A stretch of DNA of 64,000 nucleotides, taken from the NCBI RefSeq assembly GCF_019186805.1, contig NZ_CP066783.1, positions 611,501 through 675,500 of the forward strand. Reading direction: 5' to 3'. Positions within the stretch are counted from its first letter, which is position 1; every line of letters begins with the position of its first letter. This DNA is from Comamonas fluminis (GTDB lineage: Bacteria; Pseudomonadota; Gammaproteobacteria; Burkholderiales; Burkholderiaceae_C). The translations under genes and the position numbers were made by a program. Below are positions 18,028-27,874 of this stretch, in pieces. Below the pieces are notes generated by a model that saw only the letters and a program-made list of their open reading frames with translations, searched no databases and was not told the DNA's origin.

Positions 18028-19758
18028 ATGATTTCTAAAGTTCTGATTGCCAACCGTGGTGAGATCGCCGTCCGTATCGCCCGCGCCTGCGCCGACTATG
18101 GCGTGAAGTCCGTAGCCGTTTACGCCAATGCCGATATCGACGCCCTGCATGCACGCATGGCCGATGAAGCGTTTGGTCTGGATGGCGACAAGCCTGCAGA
18201 CAGCTATCTGAATATCGACAAGCTGATTGCCATTGCCAAAAAATCCGGTGCCGACGCCGTGCACCCCGGCTACGGCTTTCTGTCGGAGAGCGAAGCCTTT
18301 GCGCGCGCCGTGCTGGATGCCGGCCTGATCTGGATTGGCCCGCGCCCCGACACCATTGCCCAGCTGGGCGACAAGGTCGAGGCACGCAAGATTGCGCTCA
18401 AGGTGGGGGCGCCGCTGGTGGCGGGCACGGCCGACCCCGTGAAAAACGCCGACGAGGTGCTGGCGTTTGCGCAACAGCACGGCCTGCCCATCATCATCAA
18501 GGCCGCGTTTGGCGGCGGCGGGCGCGGCATGAAGATCGCGTGGCGCATGGATGAGGTGGCTGAGCTGTACGAGTCGGCCGTGCGCGAAGCCGTGACCGCT
18601 TTTGGCCGTGGCGAATGCTTTGTCGAGCAGTTCCTCGACAAGCCGCGCCATATCGAAGCCCAGGTGATTGCCGATACGCACGGCCATGTGGTGGTAATGG
18701 GCACGCGCGACTGCTCGCTGCAGCGGCGCAACCAGAAACTGGTGGAAGAGGCGCCTGCACCTTTCATCACTGAAGAGCAGCGCGAAAAAATTCATAGCGC
18801 TGCACGCAATATCTGCGCCGAGGCTGGCTATATCAGCGCGGGAACCGTGGAGTTTTTGCTGTCTGCCAATGGCGCTATCTCTTTCCTCGAAGTGAACACC
18901 CGGCTGCAGGTGGAGCACACGGTGACCGAGGAAACCACGGGCGTGGATCTGGTGATTGAGCAGCTGCGTGTGGCCGATGGCCTGCCGCTGTCCATCACTG
19001 CAACGCCAGCGCCGCGTGCGCACTCCATTGAATTCCGCATCAATGCCGAAGATGTGGGGCGCGGCTTTCTGCCCACGCCCGGCCCGGTGGTGAAATTCCT
19101 CCCGCCATCAGGCCCCGGTGTGCGCGTGGATTCGGGGGTGGAATCGGGCTCCATCATTCCTGGCACTTTTGATTCGATGATGGCCAAGCTCATCGTCACC
19201 GGCGCCACGCGCGAGCAGGCCATGGCCCGTGCCCGCCGCGCGCTGCGCGAGTTTCAGATCGAAGGCGTGGCCTCGGTGCTGCCGTTTCACAAGGCGGTCA
19301 TGGATCACCCCGACTTTGTGGGTACTGATGGCTTCAAGGTGCATACGCGCTGGATCGAATCCGACTTTGCCGAACCGCTGGCCGCTGCCGTGCGTGCCGA
19401 GCCACTGGCCGACACCAGCTTGCTGCGCACCGCTATCGAAATCGACGGCCGCCGCGTAACCCTGGGCTTGCCGGCCGTGCTGCTGCAGGGCTTGGCAGCA
19501 GGCGCTAATGGCGGCGTCACTGCAGCTGCAGAAAAAGAAACGATCGACCCGGCCGCAGTGGCCTCGCCCATCGCTGGCAATCTGCATGCGTGGAAAGTCG
19601 CTGATGGCGATGAAGTCAAGGAAGGCGATGTGATCGCCGTGATGGAAGCCATGAAAATGGAGATGCAGGTCTCTGCGCACAAGGCGGGCCGCATTTCGCT
19701 GGCCGCACAGGCGGGCACTGCACAGGCGCTGGGCGCGGTGATTGCGCATATCCGCTGA
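18028..19758 (+). CDS. Biotin carboxylase fused to biotin carboxyl carrier domain
   Basis: 576 residues. Residues about 1-445 form a biotin carboxylase ([34 protein letters not shown], the ATP-grasp loop [29 protein letters not shown]); the C-terminal about 70 residues are a biotinyl domain with the acceptor lysine in EAMKMEM. No carboxyltransferase domain is present, unlike a complete carboxylase, and no carboxyltransferase gene is adjacent except the PxpB/PxpC homologue. Start nine bases after the pxpBC stop, clearly the same operon. Could be an acyl-CoA carboxylase alpha subunit, but the context favours a role with PxpBC. Confidence 0.93.
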   Translation: MISKVLIANRGEIAVRIARACADYGVKSVAVYANADIDALHARMADEAFGLDGDKPADSYLNIDKLIAIAKKSGADAVHPGYGFLSESEAFARAVLDAGLIWIGPRPDTIAQLGDKVEARKIALKVGAPLVAGTADPVKNADEVLAFAQQHGLPIIIKAAFGGGGRGMKIAWRMDEVAELYESAVREAVTAFGRGECFVEQFLDKPRHIEAQVIADTHGHVVVMGTRDCSLQRRNQKLVEEAPAPFITEEQREKIHSAARNICAEAGYISAGTVEFLLSANGAISFLEVNTRLQVEHTVTEETTGVDLVIEQLRVADGLPLSITATPAPRAHSIEFRINAEDVGRGFLPTPGPVVKFLPPSGPGVRVDSGVESGSIIPGTFDSMMAKLIVTGATREQAMARARRALREFQIEGVASVLPFHKAVMDHPDFVGTDGFKVHTRWIESDFAEPLAAAVRAEPLADTSLLRTAIEIDGRRVTLGLPAVLLQGLAAGANGGVTAAAEKETIDPAAVASPIAGNLHAWKVADGDEVKEGDVIAVMEAMKMEMQVSAHKAGRISLAAQAGTAQALGAVIAHIR

Positions 19759-19777
19759 TCTTTTTTGCTCTCAGCGC

Positions 19778-19813
19778 AACGCGGCCCTGGAAAATTTCTA
19801 GGGCCGCGTTTTT
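19778..19813. terminator. Bidirectional terminator after the 5-oxoproline operon
   Basis: Stem AACGCGGCCCT / AGGGCCGCGTT with an eleven-base loop and T runs on both sides. The convergent TetR gene ends inside it (stop at 19798-19800). Confidence 0.88.
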
Positions 19814-20460
19814 GTTTGCACGCAGCTCATGGCCATGGCGACCAGCATGTCCAGAAAGGCATCACCTCGTGCAAGTTCGGGAACATCCTGCACGGCGCTG
19901 TGAATGATTTCACGCAGACCTTTGCCCAGCAGGTAGGCCGCCAGTTCTGGCGTATCAGTCTGCACTTCGCTGGCATGCATCTGCAAAAGCGGCAGCCAGG
20001 TGGTGTTGATAAATTCCTGTGTGCTGCCACGCGGTGCATGCCACTGACCCAGATGCAAGGCGGTGCTGTAGCGCATGTGAAAGCCCTGGCTCAGGTCACG
20101 CAGGCGCAGCTCCACGCGAATCATATTGGCGAAGACCTGGCGCAATATGGCCTGCAGCTGCAGGCCTTTGAGCTGCTCGCGCATTTCGTAGAGCTGGCTT
20201 GACTCCTGATCGAGGATGCGCTCGTACACCGCCGCAATCATTGATTCCTTGTGCGGGAAGTACTGGTAGATGGAGCCGACGGTGGCGCCCGAAACCTCGG
20301 CAATCCGGTTGACCGTCAGCGCATCTTCACCTTCCTTTTCCAGAATGCGTAAACAGGCTTCGGCGATGGCATCGACCAGCGCCCGCGAGCGTGCCTGCAC
20401 AGGCTGCTTGCGAGGCTGGGGCAACTGGTGCTTGGGGCTTGGGGCGGAGGTGGCGTCCAT
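19798..20460 (-). CDS. TetR-family transcriptional regulator
   Basis: 220 residues. HTH at about 30-75 (AIAEACLRILEKEGEDALTVNRIAE in part, SGATVGSIYQYFPHKESMIA), then a helical ligand domain with no identifiable specificity. ATG 20460 is used instead of an upstream TTG. It diverges from the dioxygenase-aldolase-dehydrogenase cassette across a 212-base region and is the likely regulator of it. The last codons double as half of the shared terminator stem. Confidence 0.9.
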   Translation of the reverse strand: MDATSAPSPKHQLPQPRKQPVQARSRALVDAIAEACLRILEKEGEDALTVNRIAEVSGATVGSIYQYFPHKESMIAAVYERILDQESSQLYEMREQLKGLQLQAILRQVFANMIRVELRLRDLSQGFHMRYSTALHLGQWHAPRGSTQEFINTTWLPLLQMHASEVQTDTPELAAYLLGKGLREIIHSAVQDVPELARGDAFLDMLVAMAMSCVQTKTRP

Positions 20461-20672
20461 GAAATGCAAGTGCTATGAATCTAGTGGCGTGAAAAGTCCA
20501 TAAAAGCAATGTTTATCAACAGCTTGCATTGCATTATTTTGGCTGGCAATGCGAGTGGAAAAACCTCTTTGAGCTCTCTAGACTTTGTCCGTGGCAGCCC
20601 TGAATCCTAGCGGTAAAGAGCGGCCGCCAGTATGGATAAAAAGTACCTGGAATCAAGAGGAGACATTACACC

Positions 20673-21554
20673 GTGCCAACCCCATTCACCCTCAATCCAC
20701 TGGGTCCGCGCATAGGCGCAGAGGCCTTGCAGCTGGATCTGGCGGGCAAGCTTTCCGAGCAGACCTTGCAGGCGCTGGAAGCGGCCCTGATCAAGCATGA
20801 AGCGCTGGTGCTGCATGTGCCGGAAATGACGCCCGATCAGCATCTGGCCATCGCCAGCCATTTTGGTGAGTCAGAAGTTCACACCTTCTACCCGAACCTG
20901 GGTGGTGGCTATGAGCAGATTACGGTCATCGACTCCAAGCTGGGCGACCGCGCCGATATGTGGCACCACGATGAGAGCTTTTTACCCAGCCCGCCCATCG
21001 TCACCATGACCCATGCGCAGATTCTGCCCCCCACAGGTGGCGATACCTGCTGGATCAGCATGACCAGTGCCTACGATGCGCTGTCGCCGCGCATGAAGCA
21101 GTACCTGGATGGGCTGAGTGCCTGGCATGACATGAATGCGCCCATGACCGCAGCGCTGCAGCAGGGCGTTGTCACCCATGAGCGCTATGTGCAGGTGGTG
21201 GCGCAGAACCGCCGCCATCTGCACCCCATGGTGCGTGTGCATCCGATCACCGGGCGCAAGGCGCTGTACATCAGTCCCACCTATGTCACGCACATTGATG
21301 GCGTGCCGCCTGCAGAGAGCCGCGCCATTCTGGAGTATCTGCATCAGCATTGCATGCAGGTTGAATTTCTGTTCAAGCACCGCTGGACACAGGGTGACAT
21401 GGTCATCTGGGACAACCGCAGCGTGATTCACAACGCCATCCTTGATTACAAGCCGCACCAGCGCCGCATGCACCGTGCATCGGTGTTTGCACGCCAGCCT
21501 GAAACCACATCTGCTCCACAAGACAAGGAGGCCGCATGCGCCACGACGGTTTGA
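20673..21554 (+). CDS. TauD/TfdA-family Fe(II)/2-oxoglutarate dioxygenase
   Basis: 293 residues. Iron ligands visible as HxD in WHHDESFLP (H98, D100) and a distal histidine in WDNRSVIHNAI; the 2-oxoglutarate-binding arginine is in RRMHRASVF. The family oxidises taurine, aryloxyacetates and other acids. GTG start, chosen because GAGGAGA lies about ten bases upstream and it is the only in-frame start before the conserved N terminus. The last 19 bases overlap the next gene. Substrate not identifiable. Confidence 0.88.
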   Translation: MPTPFTLNPLGPRIGAEALQLDLAGKLSEQTLQALEAALIKHEALVLHVPEMTPDQHLAIASHFGESEVHTFYPNLGGGYEQITVIDSKLGDRADMWHHDESFLPSPPIVTMTHAQILPPTGGDTCWISMTSAYDALSPRMKQYLDGLSAWHDMNAPMTAALQQGVVTHERYVQVVAQNRRHLHPMVRVHPITGRKALYISPTYVTHIDGVPPAESRAILEYLHQHCMQVEFLFKHRWTQGDMVIWDNRSVIHNAILDYKPHQRRMHRASVFARQPETTSAPQDKEAACATTV

Positions 21555-22306
21555 ACCACGAATTGCTGGCCCGCTATGCACCGCGTCCGGGGCGCAAGCC
21601 TTTGCTGCAGGAGCTGACTGAGCGCCAGCAGGTGGCACTGCTATGCCGTGTGCTCTCGCGTGAAGGCTATAACGACCATATTGCAGGCCATGTCACGCTG
21701 CGACTGGATGACGGAACATATCTGGCCAACCCCTGGGAGCTGACCTGGAGCGAATTGACCGCCTCCGACATCTTGCGGCTCGATGCCAAGGGTAATGTCA
21801 TCGAAGGGGACTGGAATATCACCCCAGCCATTCAGCTGCACATGGACATTCATGACAAGCGTCACGATGTGCGGGTGGTGATTCACAACCACCCGGAGTG
21901 GAGCTCTGTCTGGTCCGCTACAGGCCGCATTCCTCCTGTATATGACCAGACATCGGCCCTGGTCGATACCGATCCCGTGGTCTACGACGAGTACCGCGGC
22001 ACGGTGGAACAGCGCGAACTGGGCAATGCGGCGGCTAATGCATTGGGGCAGGAGAAATGGGCGCTGCTGGCCAACCATGGTGCGGTGGTGGTGGGCTCCA
22101 GTATTCGTCAGCTGCATCTGCGCGCCATCACGCTGGAGTGGCGTTGCCGCCTGGCATGGCGGGTTGAGGCGCTGGGCGGCGGCAAGCCGCTGTCGCCTGC
22201 GGTGGTGCAGGCCACGGGTGGGCGCACCGACCTCAATGGCTTCCCGTTCCTCTGGGAGGCCATGTGCCGCGAAGAAGTCCGGCGCGATCCGTCGGTTCTG
22301 GAGTAA
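21536..22306 (+). CDS. Class II aldolase/adducin-family protein
   Basis: 256 residues of the fuculose-1-phosphate aldolase fold: LTERQQVALLCRVLSREGY, DHIAGHVTLRLDD, the zinc-site histidines in VVIHNHPEWSS and the conserved LLANHGAVVVG. Members include true aldolases, epimerases and decarboxylases, so the reaction is open. Starts within the dioxygenase gene (19-base overlap). Confidence 0.88.
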   Translation: MRHDGLNHELLARYAPRPGRKPLLQELTERQQVALLCRVLSREGYNDHIAGHVTLRLDDGTYLANPWELTWSELTASDILRLDAKGNVIEGDWNITPAIQLHMDIHDKRHDVRVVIHNHPEWSSVWSATGRIPPVYDQTSALVDTDPVVYDEYRGTVEQRELGNAAANALGQEKWALLANHGAVVVGSSIRQLHLRAITLEWRCRLAWRVEALGGGKPLSPAVVQATGGRTDLNGFPFLWEAMCREEVRRDPSVLE

Positions 22307-22374
22307 GCACTGCATTGCCTCCCATCGCATTGCGGATGGGGGGCAAGAAGATCTATTTTTTGAAAGTACAAGCC

Positions 22375-23313
22375 ATGATCTGTCAGGCCGCGACCCCGCA
22401 CCTGCTGTTGTTCACGCCCGTGCCGCCTGCGATGCGAGCCACGCTGGAGCAGCGCTTTGCATTGCATGACGATGCCTTGCTCGATGAGGCAGAGCGGAGG
22501 GCGCTTTCAACCCAAGTCCGTGCGCTGCTGTGCAATGCGCAATCAGTGGTCAGCAAGGTGCAGATGCAGCAATGGCCCGCGCTGGAGTTGATCTCCGTGA
22601 TTGGCGTAGGCATGGATGGCATTGATCTGGAGGCGGCGGCTGAGCGAAACATCACCGTGCGCAACACGCCCGATGTCTCGACCGAAGACATTGCAGACCA
22701 CACCATGGCTTTGCTGCTGGCCGCCACACGGAAAGTGGTGCAAGCCCATCAGTTTGTGCAGCAAGGCGAGTGGGCGTGGGGGCGCTTTGCACCCACCCCC
22801 AGGTTCTGGGGCAGGCGTCTGGGTATCGTGGGGTTGGGGTGCATTGGGCGCGCAGTGGCCAGGCGGGCACAGGCCTTTGATTTGTCGATTGCCTATACCG
22901 GACGCTCGCCCAAGCCTGATGTTGCCTATCACTGGTATGCCGATGTTGAGGCGCTGGCACACCATGTGGACTTTCTGGTGGTTTGCGCCAGTGGCGGGGC
23001 TGAAACACAGGGAATGATCAATGCAGCGGTGTTAGAGGCTTTGGGCCCGGATGGTGTATTGGTCAACATTGGTCGTGGCTCCATCGTCGATGAAGTTGCA
23101 CTGCAGCATGCATTGCAGAGCAGAACAATTGCAGCGGCAGCGCTGGATGTGTTTGCCAATGAACCGCAGGTTTCGCAGTCCTTGTGCAGCCTGAGCAATG
23201 TGGTTGTGACGCCGCATATGGCCAGCTCCACCCAGCAAGGGTTGCAGGCCATGGTTCAGCAGGCGCAGGACCATTTGCTGGAGCACTTCTCCATGCCTGA
23301 AGTCGCAAGCTGA
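22375..23313 (+). CDS. D-2-hydroxyacid dehydrogenase (GhrA/GhrB-like)
   Basis: 312 residues, NAD(P)-dependent reductase of 2-oxo acids such as glyoxylate or hydroxypyruvate. Rossmann motif GLGCIGRAVARRA, catalytic arginine in VNIGRGSIVDE, glutamate in DVFANEP and histidine in TPHMASST. Start chosen at ATG 22375; ATG 22336 would add 13 residues and cannot be excluded since neither has a strong ribosome site. Third gene of the cassette behind the TetR gene. Confidence 0.9.
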   Translation: MICQAATPHLLLFTPVPPAMRATLEQRFALHDDALLDEAERRALSTQVRALLCNAQSVVSKVQMQQWPALELISVIGVGMDGIDLEAAAERNITVRNTPDVSTEDIADHTMALLLAATRKVVQAHQFVQQGEWAWGRFAPTPRFWGRRLGIVGLGCIGRAVARRAQAFDLSIAYTGRSPKPDVAYHWYADVEALAHHVDFLVVCASGGAETQGMINAAVLEALGPDGVLVNIGRGSIVDEVALQHALQSRTIAAAALDVFANEPQVSQSLCSLSNVVVTPHMASSTQQGLQAMVQQAQDHLLEHFSMPEVAS

Positions 23314-23341
23314 GGCTTGAAATGAGGACATCGAAAAGCGC

Positions 23342-23372
23342 TTGACCTTTACATGATGTCAATCTCTACAGT
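23342..23372 (+). promoter_or_regulatory. MerR/CueR-type promoter of copA
   Basis: -35 TTGACC (23342-23347) and -10 TACAGT (23367-23372) separated by 19 bases, the over-long spacer typical of MerR-family activation. The spacer region carries an imperfect dyad GACCTTTACAT-G-ATGTCAATCTC. A CueR-like activator responding to copper is expected, but its gene is not in this window. Confidence 0.65.
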
Positions 23373-23397
23373 GCATGCCATGTGAATGGAGAACGTG

Positions 23398-25884
23398 ATG
23401 AATGCACTGAGCAAGACGAGCGCTTTCGAGCTGTCGGTGGAAGGAATGACCTGCGCATCCTGCGTGGGCCGGGTGGAGCGTGCGCTCAAGAAGGTGCCCG
23501 GTGTGCAGAACGCGGTGGTCAACCTGGCCACCGAGAAAGCCAGCCTGACGGTGGATGACCCCGCACAGGCCGCTGCTGTGCTGCCATTGGCGGTGGCTGC
23601 GATTGAAAAAGCGGGTTACGCCGTTCCAGCGCAAAACGTGGATTTGCAGGTGGATGGCATGACTTGCGCATCCTGCGTAGGCCGTGTGGAACGGGCGCTG
23701 AAAAAAGTGCCGGGCGTGCAAAACGCCGTGGTGAACTTGGCCACCGAACGCGCCAGCGTGCAGATCAGCGACGGCACCGACGTGGGCGCGCTGATTGCCG
23801 CCATTGCCAAGGCCGGTTACGAAGCAGCGCCAGTGCCCAAGGCGGGTGAGGGCCAAGCCGTGGAAGACGCCACGGCCCAGCGCCAGGCGGCAGAGCGCGA
23901 CGCACTCAAAAAATCGCTGATCTTTGCCACCGTGTTTGCGCTGCCCGTGTTTCTGCTGGAAATGGGGGGGCACATGGTGCCCGCGTTTCACCACTGGATT
24001 GCGCACTCCATTGGCACGCAAAACAGCTGGTACATCCAGTTCGTGTTGACGGCGATTGTGCTGTTCGGTCCGGGCCGTCGTTTCTTTGAAAAGGGCGTGC
24101 CTGCCTTGCTGCGTGGCGCGCCGGACATGAATTCGCTGGTGGCAGTAGGCACCACGGCGGCCTTTGCCTTTTCGGTGGTGGCCACTTTTATCCCGAGCTT
24201 GCTGCCCGCAGGCACGGTGAATGTGTATTACGAAGCCGCCGCCGTCATCGTGGCGTTGATCCTGCTGGGCCGCTTTATGGAGGCACGGGCCAAGGGCAAT
24301 ACGTCCGAGGCGATCCGGCGCCTGGTGCAGCTGCAAGCCAAGACAGCCCGCGTGCGCCGCGATGGCGCAGTGCAGGAGCTGGACATCGCCCTGGTGCGCA
24401 GTGGTGATGTGATCGAAGTGCGCCCCGGTGAGCGCATTCCCGTGGATGGCGAGGTCATTGAAGGCCAGAGCTTTGTTGATGAATCCATGATCAGCGGCGA
24501 GCCCGTGCCGGTCGAAAAAGCCGTGGGCGCTGAAGTGGTGGGCGGCACCGTCAACCAGAACGGTGCGCTGGCTTTCAAGGCCACCAAGGTGGGTGCCGAT
24601 ACCTTGCTGGCGCAGATCATCCGCATGGTGGAGCAGGCCCAGGGCAGCAAGCTGCCCATCCAGGCGCTGGTGGACAAGATCACCATGTGGTTTGTGCCTG
24701 CGGTGATGACAGCGGCGCTGATCACCTTTATGGTCTGGCTGATCTGGGGCCCCGACCCCGCGCTGAGTTTTGCGCTGGTCAATGCGGTGGCCGTGCTCAT
24801 CATCGCCTGCCCATGTGCCATGGGGCTGGCCACGCCCACGTCCATCATGGTGGGTACGGGCCGCGCCGCCCAAATGGGTGTGCTGCTGCGCAAGGGTGAG
24901 GCGCTGCAACAGCTCAAAGATGCCAAGGTGGTGGCGGTGGACAAGACCGGCACCTTGACCAAGGGCCGTCCCGAGCTGACCGATCTGGTGTTGGCCGATG
25001 GCTTGCAGCGCAGCACCGTGCTGGTGCAGGTGGCTGCCGTGGAAGACCGCAGCGAGCACCCGATTGCCCGCGCCATTGTGGATGCGGCCAAGGCCGAGGG
25101 CCTGCAGATTCCCGCTATCAGCGACTTTGAATCCGTCACTGGCTTTGGTGTGCGCGCCGTCGTGGACGGCAGCAAGGTGGAGATCGGTGCCGATCGCTTT
25201 ATGCGTGAGTTGGGCCTGAGCGTGGACGGCTTTGCTGCCGAAGCCCAGCGCCTGGGCAGCGAAGGCAAGACGCCGCTGTACGCCGCCATCAACGGCCAGC
25301 TGGCCGCCATGATTGCCGTGGCCGACCCTATCAAGCCCACCACCAAGCCCGCGATTGACGCGCTGCATGCGCTGGGCTTGAAGGTGGCCATGATCACCGG
25401 CGACAACCGCCACACCGCCGAAGCGATTGCCAAGCAGCTGGGTATTGACGAGGTGGTGGCCGAAGTGCTGCCAGGCGGCAAGGTCGATACCGTGCAGCGC
25501 CTCAAGGCCGAGCACGGCACGCTGGCCTATGTGGGCGATGGCATCAACGATGCGCCCGCGCTGGCCGAGGCGGATGTGGGCATCGCCATTGGTACGGGCA
25601 CCGATATCGCGATTGAAGCGGCCGATGTGGTGCTGATGTCGGGCGATCTGTCGGGCGTGCCCAATGCGATTGCGCTGTCCAAGGCCACGATGAAGAACAT
25701 TGGCGAAAACCTGTTCTGGGCCTTTGCCTATAACGTGGCGCTGATTCCGGTGGCCGCCGGCCTGCTGTACCCATTCAACGGCACGCTGCTGTCGCCCGTG
25801 TTTGCAGCGGGGGCCATGGCGCTGTCCAGCGTGTTTGTGCTGAGTAATGCGCTGCGGCTCAAGCGCTTCAAAGCACCGCTGTAA
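23398..25884 (+). CDS. copA: Copper-exporting P1B-type ATPase with two tandem HMA domains
   Basis: Pumps Cu(I) out of the cytoplasm using ATP. 828 residues from ATG 23398, which has GGAG six bases upstream; ATG 23386 would add four residues. Two N-terminal metal-binding domains, each [20 protein letters not shown], then the membrane core with the metal-transporting [12 protein letters not shown], phosphorylation site [18 protein letters not shown] nucleotide-binding loop and [16 protein letters not shown] hinge. The two HMA domains are almost identical in protein but differ at many silent sites. Set apart as a single-gene unit behind a MerR-type promoter. Confidence 0.96.
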   Translation: MNALSKTSAFELSVEGMTCASCVGRVERALKKVPGVQNAVVNLATEKASLTVDDPAQAAAVLPLAVAAIEKAGYAVPAQNVDLQVDGMTCASCVGRVERALKKVPGVQNAVVNLATERASVQISDGTDVGALIAAIAKAGYEAAPVPKAGEGQAVEDATAQRQAAERDALKKSLIFATVFALPVFLLEMGGHMVPAFHHWIAHSIGTQNSWYIQFVLTAIVLFGPGRRFFEKGVPALLRGAPDMNSLVAVGTTAAFAFSVVATFIPSLLPAGTVNVYYEAAAVIVALILLGRFMEARAKGNTSEAIRRLVQLQAKTARVRRDGAVQELDIALVRSGDVIEVRPGERIPVDGEVIEGQSFVDESMISGEPVPVEKAVGAEVVGGTVNQNGALAFKATKVGADTLLAQIIRMVEQAQGSKLPIQALVDKITMWFVPAVMTAALITFMVWLIWGPDPALSFALVNAVAVLIIACPCAMGLATPTSIMVGTGRAAQMGVLLRKGEALQQLKDAKVVAVDKTGTLTKGRPELTDLVLADGLQRSTVLVQVAAVEDRSEHPIARAIVDAAKAEGLQIPAISDFESVTGFGVRAVVDGSKVEIGADRFMRELGLSVDGFAAEAQRLGSEGKTPLYAAINGQLAAMIAVADPIKPTTKPAIDALHALGLKVAMITGDNRHTAEAIAKQLGIDEVVAEVLPGGKVDTVQRLKAEHGTLAYVGDGINDAPALAEADVGIAIGTGTDIAIEAADVVLMSGDLSGVPNAIALSKATMKNIGENLFWAFAYNVALIPVAAGLLYPFNGTLLSPVFAAGAMALSSVFVLSNALRLKRFKAPL

Positions 25885-25900
25885 ACGCAGTCAGGCTGCG

Positions 25901-25950
25901 CCTGTCATAGAGCGCAGAAGGTCTTGATCTACGATGCGGGCTATGACAGG
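25901..25950. other. Inverted repeat spanning the start of the 7TM histidine kinase gene
   Basis: CCTGTCATAG (25901-25910) and CTATGACAGG (25941-25950) are perfect complements separated by 30 bases. The right arm includes the alternative start ATG 25943 and the loop includes ATG 25934. Could be an operator or an mRNA stem that hides the start. Confidence 0.5.
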
Positions 25951-27871
25951 TCGAATTTCTCGGGCATCCGCAGTGCGGATGCCTTGTTTTTGGGGGCTGC
26001 TGCAGCGTGGCCTGTGGGGCATGGCGCTGCTGTGGGCCTTGCTTTGCGGTAGTGTGCAGGCCGCAGCGGCGGCGACAGCACCCGCTTGCGCGCCACAGCT
26101 CCTGGGCAGCTGGGGCGCTCAAGAAACCGTCGATGGTCAGCGGCCTGCGGATGGTTGGCAGGCCTTGAAAATCCCCCATGCAGCCACCCAGACTTGGGTC
26201 GACTGGAGCGGGCCGGTCTGGTACCGCCTGGATTGGCAGCTCCATTGCCAGCCCGGCGCAGCGGCGAGCGATGCACAACTGGCGCTGGCGATTGCGGGCA
26301 TACGGCTGGCAGGCACGGTGTACTGGAACGATGCGCTGCTGTGGAGTGATCGTTCATTGGTGGAGCCGTTTTCGCGCAGCTGGAATATGCCGCGATGGTG
26401 GCCGGTGTCGGTGCACAACGTCAACGCCGTGCAAACCGTGTGGGTGCGCGTGGTGTCCCCGCAGGCGGAGCTGACCGGCATAGGCTATGTGAAGCTGGGG
26501 CCTGTCGCTGCGATCCAGGAAGAATATGACGCCCGCTTCTGGCGCCAGCGCACCAGCTATGTGCTCACGGCCGGGCTGTCGCTGACCATCGCCTGCGTGG
26601 CCTTGGTGGTGTGGCTGTGGCGGCGCAGTGAAAAGCTGTATCTCTGGATGGGACTGATGCAGCTGTGCTGGACACTGTACCTGTCGGTTGTCCTCAGCCT
26701 GAAGGGATGGCCGGGCATCAGCAGTGGCACGCTTTCGCTGCTGAACCTGGTCTTTTTCATGCTCTATGGCCATTGCTTCTTGATCTTTGTGCTGCGCTTT
26801 CACGGGCAACGCAAGCGCTGGCTGGAGCGTGCCGCATGGACGGCGTTGGCGGTCTGGATTGTCTATATCACGGTGGATTCCAGCCGCATGCGATTGATTG
26901 GCGAGCTGTCCTTGGTGTGGGGTGTGGTGGTGTTCAATGCAGGCTGCCTGTATGCCATCTACAGGGCCTTGCGCGTGCGGGCACCTCAGAACCTTCTGCT
27001 GGGCGCTGCCTGCGCCGCAATGGTGGTGGTGGCGGTGCACGATATTGAAGTGGCACTGCGCCGCTGGGACAACGACCTGACCTGGTCGTATTTTATCTGG
27101 CCTTTGAATATGCTGGTTCTGGCTGTGCTGCTGGGCTGGCGGGTGGCCCAGTACATGCGCCGCATGGAGCACTTCAACGAAGAGCTGACCGCGCATGTGG
27201 CCCAGGCCCGTGCCGAACTGGCGCAGTTTCTTGAGCGACAGCACGCCAAGGATTTGCAAAGTGCCAAGCTGCAGGAGCGGGTGCAACTGGCCCATGACCT
27301 GCACGACGGGCTGGGTGGCAGTCTGGTGCGTTCCATGGCGCTGGTAGAGCAGGCGCCGCAGCAACTGAGCAATGAGCGCGTGATGTCGCTGCTCAAGACG
27401 CTGCGCGATGACTTGCGCCAGGTCATTGACTCGGGCTCCAGTGGCGGTGCAGCGGTACCGGAAAGTCCTGTGCAATGGCTGGCACCGCTGCGCCACCGGT
27501 TTACGCAGGTGCTGGATGAAATGAATATCTCCACGCACTGGCAGGTAGAAGCGCAGTGGAAGCAGCCACCCAGCACCTTGCAATGCATGGGGCTGGCCCG
27601 TTTTCTGGAAGAGGCGTTCACCAACATCATCAAGCACAGCCGCGCGACGGAGGTGTGTGTGATTTGCACCATGCCAGATGCCAATCTGCTGGAGCTGAGC
27701 GTGGAGGACAACGGCCTAGGCTTTGATGTGGATGCCGTGCTTGCGGCCAGCATGGGGGTGGGCATGCGCAGCATGCAGCTGCGCGTGCGACGCATTGGGG
27801 GCGAACTGCAGATCAGCTCACGCCCGGGTCAAAGCCTGCTGAAGGCCTGTGTTGCAGTACACAGAATGTAG
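25934..27871 (+). CDS. Membrane sensor histidine kinase with exported beta-sandwich and 7TM region (HisKA_3 type)
   Basis: 645 residues. A signal-like helix (about 20-48), an exported region about 50-205 with a jelly-roll pattern (WSGPVWYRLDWQL, GTVYWNDALLWSD) resembling 7TMR-DISM or galactose-binding domains, about seven membrane helices (210-410), a coiled coil, then the HisKA_3 box LAHDLHDGLGGSLVRSM and an HATPase domain (EEAFTNIIKHS, DNGLGFD). This is the NarX/DesK class, which normally phosphorylates a LuxR-type regulator, but none is adjacent. Start between 25934 and 25943 is uncertain. It follows copA by 49 bases; co-expression is possible. Confidence 0.86.
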   Translation: MRAMTGRISRASAVRMPCFWGLLQRGLWGMALLWALLCGSVQAAAAATAPACAPQLLGSWGAQETVDGQRPADGWQALKIPHAATQTWVDWSGPVWYRLDWQLHCQPGAAASDAQLALAIAGIRLAGTVYWNDALLWSDRSLVEPFSRSWNMPRWWPVSVHNVNAVQTVWVRVVSPQAELTGIGYVKLGPVAAIQEEYDARFWRQRTSYVLTAGLSLTIACVALVVWLWRRSEKLYLWMGLMQLCWTLYLSVVLSLKGWPGISSGTLSLLNLVFFMLYGHCFLIFVLRFHGQRKRWLERAAWTALAVWIVYITVDSSRMRLIGELSLVWGVVVFNAGCLYAIYRALRVRAPQNLLLGAACAAMVVVAVHDIEVALRRWDNDLTWSYFIWPLNMLVLAVLLGWRVAQYMRRMEHFNEELTAHVAQARAELAQFLERQHAKDLQSAKLQERVQLAHDLHDGLGGSLVRSMALVEQAPQQLSNERVMSLLKTLRDDLRQVIDSGSSGGAAVPESPVQWLAPLRHRFTQVLDEMNISTHWQVEAQWKQPPSTLQCMGLARFLEEAFTNIIKHSRATEVCVICTMPDANLLELSVEDNGLGFDVDAVLAASMGVGMRSMQLRVRRIGGELQISSRPGQSLLKACVAVHRM

Positions 27872-27874
27872 TGA

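Noticed and set aside
18028..19758. Housekeeping acetyl-CoA carboxylase subunit accC
   Set aside because: The housekeeping AccC lacks a fused biotinyl domain and normally follows accB; this gene is in the pxp operon.
23359..25515. 718-codon open frame antisense to copA
   Set aside because: Shadow of a high-GC gene: the protein is His/Gln-rich nonsense and the copA frame has every family motif.
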